64,000 bases of DNA from Branchiostoma floridae (lineage: Eukaryota > Chordata > Leptocardii > Amphioxiformes > Branchiostomatidae). The first letter of the stretch is position 1, and each line of letters starts with the position of its first letter. The notes below the pieces were generated by a model. The model did no database searches and was not told the DNA's origin. It was given only the letters and a program-made list of their open reading frames with translations. Below, piece by piece: positions 12,901 to 24,900 of this stretch. The stretch covers positions 24,639,881-24,703,880 of the forward strand of contig NC_049979.1 in the NCBI RefSeq assembly GCF_000003815.2, written 5' to 3'. The position numbers and the translations under genes are program-made.

Positions 12901-15900
12901 AATTTTTACTAATTTTAGCTTAGTTTACTAGCAGAATGTGGCCCTCAAATGCAGGAAAGGACATTTCAGGCGGTCAAGATTTCAAAATTTTCTCTGGACC
13001 CCCCTAGCGATGACTTGTGCCTCCGGCGCTCACAACTACATGGTGAAAATTTGTTGAGGATAGGTCATCGCCCTCATACATCTCTTTCTTTGACAAAAAT
13101 AGCATTACATTTAGCATAGTCCCTCTGCAAAACTTGTCCCTCAACATACAGAAAATGGCGTTTGAGAGGGTGCAGATTTTAAAATTTCCCCAGACCAACC
13201 TTGCGACAGCTTGCACCTTTGGCACTCGAAATAGTGAATATATTTTGGGGGCATCGCCCTCGCTATAACCATGTGTCTTTGTAACAGAATTGTCATCAAA
13301 GTTAGCTTAGTCTGGCAGCAAAATTTTTCCCATCAAAATGCAGGAAATGAAGTTTTAGAGGGTCAAGATTCCAAATTTTCCTGGGGGAGCATGCCCCCCG
13401 GACCACCCCTAGAATGCTCGCACCTCCAGTGCGACGGGTAGTGCCGAATAGCGCAAAATTCTGTCAGTAAAAATTCACCCCCCCCCCCAACGAAATTTGC
13501 TGCCGCCGCCTCTGTAAAACCAGAGGAAAAAAATCCAACTCATGTTTGTTATTAGAAAAGTGTAAAGTTTGGGCATCCCCCTTAAGTGTTGAAAATGAAA
13601 ATAGCAGAAATCTGAAACATATCCATACAATTCTCATTACCTGGATAGGGTCTGAAGTATGTGTCTAGATATCTCTCATGGTCTCCAAAGATTGTCCGTG
13701 CGATGCCTGGCCAGGGTTTCCTGACACACAGCGCACCTGACACGTCCTTGCCAGTCAGCTCCTTTCCCTTCAGATAGAAAAAAGAAAGTTGCAGGTGTCA
13801 ATAATCCATAAGCTACATCATTAGTCAGTCAGTTATTCTTTTCACTTTGAGGTCTTAGAGTATATATAATATATCTTGAACATTGATATTCTTTAATTAT
13901 AATGTCTTTCTTTCTGGGATACACGTAGATTTTTCTGCAAGATCAGATATCATTTCCATTATAGCCTCACTGAAAACTGCACAGCATTTGGGACTATAGG
14001 CTATCGTATATTGTGAAGTAGTATGAACTTACGTCTTCCTAAAATTGATATCTATCAGAAAAAAACACTCCCTTCTAGAGTAGAATACCCTTTTATAATT
14101 AATGAATAAGAACATTGTTGACAAGTTTCACCTGGTCAGGTCCTGGCTACATGCATGTGGAGCATCAGTGGCAGCAACAAACAACAGCAGACAGCAGGTC
14201 ATTTGTAATCACAAAGGGGCAGTATTTTAATCATTCACAATCATGGCTGAGCAAGCATCTATCGATACAAGGTTAGGAAACCTGCTTGGCGCAAAAAATT
14301 TGGAAATTTGATAACTTTTGTTATTCGTTATCATTATATTGGAAAGCCTGTAATAATGATATTTACCCTTGAAAATAATAAAAAAATTTGTCTCAATCCT
14401 ACATTCCCAAATGAGAGCTGACAGTGAAAGTGAGTCAGCAGACAAGCATGCCGAATTATAAGCCCCTAATACAATGTTGAAGTTAGCAGGTGAATTTTGC
14501 CTCCTTATTGGACATGACTCACCAAAAACTGCTTGTTGCATCATAACAAAATAATAAGGTATCATTTTAAAGGAAAATATCTTACAGGCTTTGCAAAGAT
14601 ATAAGACTACTCAGTATTATGCTAATCACTCAAAAACAACAGACACAATGTCGGATAAAAACAGTAGCCAAAACACATTGGAAGACAGCAGAACAATGGG
14701 CAAAGGTCACTGCAGAAACCATGAAAGTCAAACACAGCCTTTTTCTTTGATTGAAAAATCAACAATACCTCATCATTGAACAGCACAGGTTCAATTCCAA
14801 AGAAGGGTCTCATGGGACCATGTAGGATTTCAGCGCCAGGCTGGGAGGGTCTGGGTGTGATCATAATGCCTCCAGTTTCTGTAAACAATCAAGGAAAATA
14901 AGTATGAAATAATTGAACCAAGATGTCAAATTGAACTCAGTAGTATCCTGATATTACCTCTCAGAGGATGAACTGAACTGAGCAGTGCTATAATTGCAAT
15001 ATCAAAAGGAAGGCTTGCATGTCATCAACTAGAGGTGGTTTAGTCCTGGCTCACACGAGGAAAATTTCTGGTCGTACGATAATGATGTTAATAATATTTT
15101 CATTAAAAAAAATCCAAAAAACTTTTGCTTTCTGTTCATAGGCACAGACCCGGGACTCCAGCTGCAGCCCTGCTGCATCCCACATTGTAACAAACCGGTG
15201 CCGTGGCATGTCCAATGCTCAGGAAGGAGCCTGTGATGTTGAAGAGCTCCCATGATGTAGTTCTTCTGCCGCTGTGGTCCATGATTTTCCTGTGACTTGT
15301 TTCTCCATCTGCATGTACCCCTGGTCCCTCAACTGGCGTGTTAGTTCACAAAAGAAAAGAGCCTTGCAGACCTTCCGCCGGGTGGCCGATAGCGGTTGTA
15401 CGTCCACTCTGAGGATGACGTACCCCCGGGTCATAAAATATCCGTTACCCAACACCGTGAATGTGTTCACACAAAGCACTTGTATGCCAAAGATGGCCGA
15501 CTTATATGGCGTACGACCAGAAATTTTCCTTGTGTGATCCAGGCCTTAGGAAAATGTAACAAATGGAGAAGAAACAATCATTGCAAATGGTGTTGTTTAG
15601 AACATACAGCATGCCTCCTGCAAGAGGGGTTTTAAGATGTTGAAAATTAAATTAAAAGTGGCCTTTCAGATTGTTTGGGAGCGACATGCCAGAAATACAT
15701 GTTGAAGAATATCATTTAGTAAAAGGGAAAGACTGTGCCTGTCAATATGATTTTTGGCACTATATTTATTTCATGGTCTTGTGACAACAACATGTCATGA
15801 CCTTGTCAACACTAACCTTGCATGAATATGATCCTGTAAATTGGTACAAAATTAAGACCTACATATTCATTTCTGAGAAGATTACGGCAAGACAAAGGAA

Positions 15901-18900
15901 ATTCACTAGACAGGCTCAAAATCTTTTTTTCTGCATACCTGCACTGGTGCAGGTGGCATTGGAAATTACATGTACCTGCACCAGACAAATTATACCTGCA
16001 CCACTCTGAATTTAGGAAGTATGGATCATACTGAAATTGTTCAGGAACCATTATCTTATACTTAATAGGTGGTAACAGTCAATGCAGCTAATAACAATCC
16101 ACAAGCACCTACACCATAGGGTATCTATGTATAAAACCCAGTAACGCAAGCTTAAGGTTACCAGTTTACGTGCAGGACCAGTTTACGGTCAGTTATGGGC
16201 AGGTGCAAACTTCGAGGTGAATTGTGAAAAAGAAAATTCTCTTAAGTAGGCAAGGAGTACGTCTATAGTATCTATGGGCATATATCTTATTTATGATAAT
16301 GTTTGCATCCAGCAAAGCAGTCGACTAAACGTTTGAAAAGCCTGACAACAATTCAAATTGATGCATGGGATCGTAGAACACAGTTACAGATGGCCCGGTT
16401 TTAATCGTAATTCTCAACCGCTAACTTTGTCCGCTCTTTCTAAATCCTACAAACTCTATAACAATTGCAACATCATCTGAAACCAAACCTGCAGTTCTTA
16501 TCTCAAGAATCCATGGTGATTTTATGTATGTTATCCAAAGGAAGTCTTAAAAACTACATGAAAACAAGTGACTGTCGCCGCCGAGCCGGTAGTTTTTGAA
16601 CGCCATGTTGCATCACGTGCCTGTGCAGTTCAAGCTTGTGCACTGGAGAGCAGGGCAAAATCGCTAAGGGGCGCTGTTTTAGCCAAATTCATGTGGGGAG
16701 GGCGCGGCATGAGGAAGCCATATGTTAACTGAATGCGTTTCAAGGCCAATAACTATCTGTACAATCAATAAAAACATATAAATGCGTCGCCGATGTCATG
16801 GGTACCATTGGGCAAGTTGTGGAACACCATGGCGCTAGGGGGGGCATTCTGTTGAGGCAAAGATGACTTACCGGTAAGTTTAGCAGCGATGCAAAGTGCA
16901 CGGCATGGCATTGATGTAAACATTTATCCATTGTGTTATCTCAGTGGACTACTTGGGGAACTTTTTATGGGAAATGATCAATTATATGGCCTTTAGAAAA
17001 ATAACCCCAGAGAGAATACTCAACTGACCGTAAACTGGTCACCCTGAAAGAATTCTTGGCTGCAGACTTGTTTTTTAAAGAAGCTCGCACGGCGATAAAT
17101 CCAACAGAAGAAATATGATGCCACACAAAGATTGATGCAGACCGACTAAGATATCTTCCATTTCTGCCTGCGCGTTTTCCATAAAACTGCGTTGTTAATA
17201 AATCGACTGTAAACTGGTAACCTTGCGTTACATGGACCAGTGCAGGTTAGGTGCAGGTAGACACCAGAAATACCTGCACAGCTCCAATTTTACCTGCAGT
17301 AACCTGCAAATGCAGGTGGTATTTCGAGCCCTGCTAGAATAATAAAAAAAAAAGGATTTTGTCCTGCTAGGTGACAGTGAGAAGAGAGTAAGAAAAGAGT
17401 AGCGAAGAGAAATCAGCCAGCGTGAGTCTGCAATAAGGGAGGCTATCATTACCCTGGTCGAAAAATCCACAACTTCTGAAGGACCATGTCTGTGGTAGGA
17501 ATTTGAAGTTACCTGTTTGCCACCAGGTGTCCACCAGATCACACCTGCCCTCCCCCACCACCTGGCTGTACCAGTCACCTGCCTCAACATTCAGTGGCTC
17601 TCCAACTGGAACACACACATAGGTCTTGATCAGCTGAACTCCAGAAGGGAATAAAGTAAGTTGGCAACAAAATTGTCACAGGCATATTCTTTCAAAATTT
17701 GCCTATGTCTATTAAAACAATGGGATTTATAAGGTTTTCTTGGTAAAATATGCTTGTATTCTTACATCAATTATACAATTTTTTTCATAATTCATGCTAT
17801 GCTAATTTCATTATGTCATTGGTCAAAATGCAAGATGACTGCCTGTATAATAAATGAAGTCAGTGTCGTCATATTACTGCAACATGTAGTATATAGTGAT
17901 GACACAAATTATGTACCTTCAAAAAACATCTACCTTCTTTATAGAGGCCAGTTAGGCGGGCTAAAAGGGAATTTCCCACTGGTAAAAACATGTGCAGCCG
18001 TTTCTTTTTTGTGCCAGTACTCTTTTAGGGCTCTGGCTCAGAGTAATACATAAATGAGACCTTAAGTAGTTGTGTTGTACTGAACTTACCACACCCCAAT
18101 TTCCTGAGTGTGGACCTGTCATACTTCTTCACCCAGGACTCATCAAACTTGAGCAGCAGTCGGACAGCAGTGGGGGCCAGGTAGAACTGGTTGATTTTCA
18201 GTCTCTCCACCATCTCCCAGTACCTACCTGAAGAAATAAAGATAATACTATCAAAATCAATACAAATTGAATGTACAATGTACTACTAAAGTAGGGGTGG
18301 ACACCAGTTCACTAGACCTGATTTCCATCTGTATAACATCCAAGAACAGAGTCCCAAAAATCTGAAAGCCCAAACTTAACCATGAATGTATATATCTATG
18401 GCTTCCTTTGGTCAATGTTGACCATGGTAAATATCCTAATTGCTATCAGCCCCACAACTTTGACTATGGCTAAACAGTCCTATACGAGAAAGGCAGTCTC
18501 TGCCACACGGGGCACATCTGTAAGCTGACTCAGGTCCGTTGCAAAGTTCTTTTCTCAGGATCCGCTTTTCTTCTGCCATGTATTGCCCGAACAGTGCATC
18601 TCCAGCTGGATGTATCATTTGCAATGTTCTCCCAGTGCTCTGTGTTAATATCAGGAGCACTGAAGTCCCTCTTGCAGACATCTTTGAAATGCAGCTGTGG
18701 ATGTCCAGTTTATATATTACATAATGAAGATGTTCTCTACGAAGAACTCATCTCAGGAAAGAGAAACAAGGGACGGCCACAGGCCCACCGCTGCGTAACG
18801 TTATATCCATACTTACATACATACACAAACACATACACACACACATTCCTATACATATATCTTATTAGGTCATCAGGTCAAATAAGGTAAAACTGATTGC

Positions 18901-21900
18901 CTGAATCAAACTGGATTAAGTCTAAATCAATATTGAATTTCTACTCTCTTAATCGGTAACATCGGTTTTCCAGTTTTAGGATAAAAATAGATTTGCTAAA
19001 AAAAACACACAAAAAACATCCAAGTGAGATAAGTATCACACACCTGGATTGGGATAAGTAGGTATGCTTTCGAAGAGCACAGTGGTGGCACCATTACTCA
19101 GAGGGCCGTATACAACATAGCTGTGACCAGTGATCCAGCCTATGTCTGCCACACAGCTGAATATGTCATCTTCACGGATGTCAAAGGCAAACTAGCAAAG
19201 AAAAACAATGAACTTTGTATCACACATTCAAACCTTTACTGGCACCCACCTACATGAATCATAAGTGGGGATCGGTACATTGTACCCGGTAGAAAAACGC
19301 TTTGTCTTCTTGGAATGGTTAAAAAAACGGACCTGCAAAAAAGTTAGTGGAACAGATATTGGAACGATTAGTAAATGAACACACTATATCAGTAGGTATC
19401 CACATGGTGGAGCTTACTAGTCCAAGAATATAACAAGAAGGAAGTAGTAGAGTTAATAGTCATTTCTTCCAAGTTCCAAAGTCAAACGTAAAGGCAGTTA
19501 GGGAAGTTTACATGAAGATAGGAATCTAAAATGTCAATGGAAGTCAGATACTCCACCAAACAAAGATTTCTTTGTAGCGAAATGGACCTACAAGTCAGTT
19601 GGCAACAATATCGTAAGATTAGTCAAATCCTGTCAGTAATAAACAAGCTTTTGTCATCATCATCAGTCACTGTATTCTGCATCAGTTTTCTATAGTCTTT
19701 GGAAAGTCCTACACTATAGCTGCATTCAGTCTCAAATCCCTTATAATAATGGGGCTGCTAAAATCATTTCTAATTGACCAAAAATTTGGCAAAGTTATAT
19801 TTTAGACACTGTAACAGGAACAAGACTTTAAGGACCACCTGGCCATGTCATTATAATTAGTGGTCACTTTTTTGTCCCTCTGAACAAAAGAAACATGAAT
19901 CCTGTTAACAACTCAGTGTCACTATTTTCTTCAGGTAAGTGTGTGTGTGTGTGTGGGTATGAGTGTGTATGTGTGATGTGTGTGGTACATTGTTGTATAT
20001 GACTGTTACTGTGTGTGTGTGTGTGGTGTATGACTGTTACTGTGTGTGTGTGTTTGTGTGGTGTGTGTGTATGTGTGTGTGGTGTATGACTGTTACTGTT
20101 ACTGTGTGTGTATGTGTATGGTGTGTATGTGTGTGTGGTGTATGACTGTTACTGTGTGTGTGTGTGTGTATGTGTGTGCGGTGTATGACTGTTACTGTGT
20201 GTGTGTGTGTATGTGTGGTGTGTATGTGTGTGTGGTGTATGACTGTTACTGTGTGTGTTGTGTTTGTGTGCGGTGTATGACTGTTACTGTGTGTGTGTGT
20301 GTGTGGTGTGTGTGTGTGTGTGTGTGTGGTGTATGACTGTTACTGTGTTTGTGTGTGTGTGTGGTGTATGACTTTTACTCTGTGTGTGTGTGTGTGTGTG
20401 TGCATATGGATGAAGGGATGAAGTCTACCATCTCTACATTTGGCCTATGTTTTACCCCAAACAACATTAACCTCTGTCAATACTATGTACAGGTGTCATG
20501 ATGTAATAACAGGCAGGACTGTATATACATGTACCTTGGAGGTCATGGTTGCATACAGCAGGTACCCTGCCTGTGTATGGAGGATCCCCTTGGGTTTGCC
20601 TGTGCTGCCGGACGTATACAACATGAACAGAGGGTCCTCACTGTCCATTATCTCTGGGGTACACTCTGTGGACTGCCTGCACATATCCTACAAGAAAAGG
20701 GAATTTTGACAAAAATCTAGGCATTCTATCATGCAATGGTAGAGCAATATGGAGGAATGTTGTAGTCATACATTGACCAATGAATGCAACAACTTTCAAT
20801 GTTTTATAAGACCCTGACATATTCTGACTGATCGAAGAATTCACAAAAGTAATGCATATGATCATATAGCTAGGCGACAAACAAATGGGAGGCCCATTTC
20901 ATTTCATGTTAGACGTAATGATGCCATAACACATGGAATTTTATTTCAAAAGTTTTGTTCATTTGACTAGGCACCTAACCCAATAGGAAAGAACAATACA
21001 CAGAAATTGACCAATCAGAATGAATGATGTGAATCAAAAGGATTGAAACAAATCAATATAAAAAACATAAAAAGATAAGAGTTATTTCAATAAAAGTCCA
21101 ATTCAAATGAAACAACTGAAAACAAAAGCTTTTCCACCCCCACTGTAAGTCAGAAACAATCCACATTTTTTGACGACATTCTTTGCCCGCCATCTTTGAA
21201 ATGATATGTGGACTGAATGCTGCAGTTTTTCATCCAAGAAACCTTAGAGACAGATTAAGACTCATTTTTCGAGTCCAGGGAAGCTGGGGGAGATGCAGCT
21301 GACAGGCGGGGGTCAGTCCAAATTGACTGGGGAAAACTGGGTGAAGTAGCACGAGCTGGGAGCTAGTCATTTTGTGTAGGTATATTATAATGTTGTTAAT
21401 AATGACCTGCCTATTCCTCGGTGCATATGGTGTCATAACAGACGAATAAATCCACCGGGTGAGATGTAATCCATAAAATATCACGTAATCCATAATATCC
21501 ACCAAATGAATTTATTTGGCGGTTATAACGAATGACCAGGCATTGTGACACCATATGCACCTCATGGCAGGTCATTAACCCTTAAAGGGGAACTAAACCT
21601 TTTTTTGTAAAGCATTCTGCAATATTTTAAATACATCAAAAAGTCCAGTTTTTACTTGTTTTACGTTAGTCCATCATAGATTAGCGTTTCCACAACATTT
21701 GAACTTCGCGGCGTTTTGTTGTCGAGCCCGGGAAGTACCGCGACCTTTGACCTCTGTGACGTATTCCGACCGCCAACCTCCATACTGCTAAATACGCCAA
21801 TACGCTATACCACGGCTTTGTCACCACGCTACTCTCCCAATGATGGATTCCGGCGACTTGGAGGGAGTAAACGAGTTTGAGGGCTTTGAGGAGTACGAGG

Positions 21901-24900
21901 GGTTTGACCCACAGAATATAACTCCGTACAACTACCTGCCCAGGCGCCCAGCGAGATCGGCCGATGAGACTGGGGAGGGCGGCGCGCGCGCCGTTGGAGC
22001 TACTTCTGTCGCCCCGTCGACACATCCAGAACTTATCGAGGCTGTCAGCGTCGTCGAATGGGACGGGACCGATGTTGAAACCTTTCTTGCGGGAGTTACT
22101 ACAAACTACGCAGGAAGGCATTGCGCCCCCTCCCCACATTTCAGCTGGACGAACTCGCGGGAAGAAAAAAACTCCTATTTTCGTACGTTCGTAATACGTT
22201 TTGTGCCACAGACGAGGTCGTAACAAACTCTAAATGAAGAGTTCAGAAGTTACGGTCCACATTGGCAAGTCCTCGATTGAGAAAGCCGGACTGGAAAACT
22301 CTATTTATACGATAAGTTCCCGAGCAGTCAAGATGTGTGCTGGACGTGCGAGCTGGGGCAGGTTGGTGGTCGGATTACGTCACAGAGGTCAAAGGTCGCG
22401 GTACTTCCCGGGCTCGACAACAAAACGCCGCGAAGTTCAATCTATGATGGACTAACGTAAAACAAGTAAAAACTGGACTTTTTGATGTATTTAAAATATT
22501 GCAGAATGCTTTACAAGAAAAGGTTTAGTTCCCCTTTAATTATATCAATGCAGTGCTCGAAATACCCACTTGCCCACTTAAAAAAGCAACCACATTTTCC
22601 TTGGGTGCAACTTAATTTCAAACCCAGGTTGCAACCTGAAATTTTGCAGTTGGAACACTGCTTTTCCCCCACCTACATGCATAACCTTCAGTTGTTTTTT
22701 ATTGTGATACAGTGTTCTCACCAGGCCTTTTCAGCATAGCGGGCCGATACGCTGTGGGCTGGAAAAATGACGCTGTAAAAAGCCCGCTACGCTGTATTTT
22801 CACCCAGCGTAGCGGCAAAAAAATGGGGGAAAACTGGAAAAATACCGTAGTAAAAACGCGAAAGCACGTGCCAAGCACGCGCCTCCGCTGTTTCAGGAAG
22901 TTTCAGCTCGAAGGGAGGTGTTTTATAGCACCCCGCGTACCGCTATCTCGCAGCCCCCACCCAGGACCGCCCCTTGCGCGGCGTGCGTTCTGTACTGTAA
23001 ACAGAGAACCGGCACAAAACTTGTAAAAAGTTTCGGTTCAAGTCCGGTTAAAATCGGAACGGCAAGAAACGCTTCTTGGACTTGCACAAAAATAGCACTT
23101 GTATACATTCCCTTTTATGTTGCAGTATACTTGTAAATCATCTAAAACCTTCCAAAGATCGAGAAATTTGCGTTGAGAAATGACGAAAACATCGTGCGTG
23201 CATGCAGGCAGCTAGCGGTAATGGCGGCGAAAACATCGTAAAATCTCGCAAAAAATTCTCGCGAGATCTGATGCGTCTCTGTGACGTCAGGGGAAGCTAG
23301 CGATCTCATTGGTTTAGGATAAACAACAGCAACGACCGCCATTTTTAGAGCAAATTTTACCGTATTTTACCCCGAAAATTTCTGCCGTTTTGGAGATTTT
23401 GCGGGCCCAAAACTCATATCAAAAGGAAGCAAAGGTATTCTTGTTGTTTTTACGTCCAACACCTCTTATGTGAACGCATTATTCGTCCGCCGATCGCGAA
23501 CTTGAAAGTCGGCCGGGGATTCCCCGGGCCGTGCCGAGCACATGTTTCTGCGTGTTTTGTTCTGTTTACGATGAAAAAAAATACGATGGAAACAGAGACT
23601 GTCAAAGTTGTTTATCTAGAAAAAGTTGGTGGCAAACCGGACAATATTTATGAGTACTGTTGAGCTGAGTAAAGTTTGTTGTTTATGAGTTTTTAGTTGT
23701 CTTTGATGCTTTGACTCAAAGTATCGTTACGTCAAACTGCTACAATTATCGTAGATATGCCCCTAAAAACTGATACAATAAGCCTTCTGAATAGCCTAAA
23801 ATGCAAGAGCTTCCGGGGGGCTTCGCCCCCCTGGGGCCCCCCAACGGGGCTCTGCCACTGGACCCCGCCAGGGGGCCTTCGGCGGCCCCCGAACCCCTGC
23901 CCTGACGCTGTGAAAAAATCCTGGTGAGAACACTGTGATAACATAAAACATATATTCCGAAGAAAAGATAATGAATAAGTAGCTGATTTGAAGAAAGTAA
24001 CAACTTGAAAGTGGGGCAATCTGAAATGTTGATGGCGCAACTCAGGTTGCTGCTTGGACAACCTGACGGAAAAAAGTATTTCGGGCACTGCAATGATACA
24101 TAAATAACTGTTAAATGGCACTTTGATATACACCTAGAGCTTTTGTTGATTAATTTTTATAATACGTAATTTTATCAAAAAGCATCTTTTTACAATATGA
24201 TTTGCAGCTTTAAAAGTCAAAAGTTAAATTTGGTCACTCTGCCTAGAAATGAATTACTCAAGATAAAGTATCAAAATGCAATTCAAAGTTGAGCTGTGTT
24301 GACAACAGACCTCCTCGAGGGAGAAGTCCAGGTTGTGTTTCATTGGAACTTCTTTGCCAGTCCTCTGTGCTACCAGTACCCTCTTCACCATGGGGCAGTT
24401 GGCAACAGCATCATCCACAGTCTTCTTCAGCTCGATCACTTTCCCTCCTCTCACAGCCTGATCTGTCGTGATCACTGTTTCACAGTTGGCTAAACATTCA
24501 ACAAAACAAAAGAGATATGTCACTTAGATGCACTATATACATGTAATGGTACAGATATCTCATAGTATATGGAATTATAATATCTTTTTCTAACTTTTCC
24601 CTATTACTTGTAATATTGGCCTCACTGTCTTGAGTTTATAAATTAGTAGGCATCCTTCCATCTTTCCAGATGATGGTAGCACTCTCTCCTTGAAGTTAGG
24701 GCGGTTGACAGCGTCGATTGTGGGACTGTAACCCAATCCTCGCATGACAGTCGCTTCCGCAGTTTATGAATTACATCCAAGTAAATAAATCAGTTTTGCC
24801 GGTTAAGAACAAATATCAGCCCTTCAGAACTAAACGCAAAGATTAACCTTGGCAGTTTCTGTTGCTTATACAAAATGTACCAAAGGTATAGGAGTAAAAG

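Noticed and set aside
16740-16931. Small minus-strand ORF in the element at 16141-17231
   Set aside because: Short, no motif, inside a non-coding mobile element.
19963-20336. Cysteine/valine-rich ORFs
   Set aside because: They are translations of a GT-repeat tract.
22551-24090. RAG/Transib origin for the 5-bp-duplication elements
   Set aside because: The ends begin CAGTG or CAGGG and not the CACNNTG heptamer expected, and no transposase is present. Duplication length alone is not enough.
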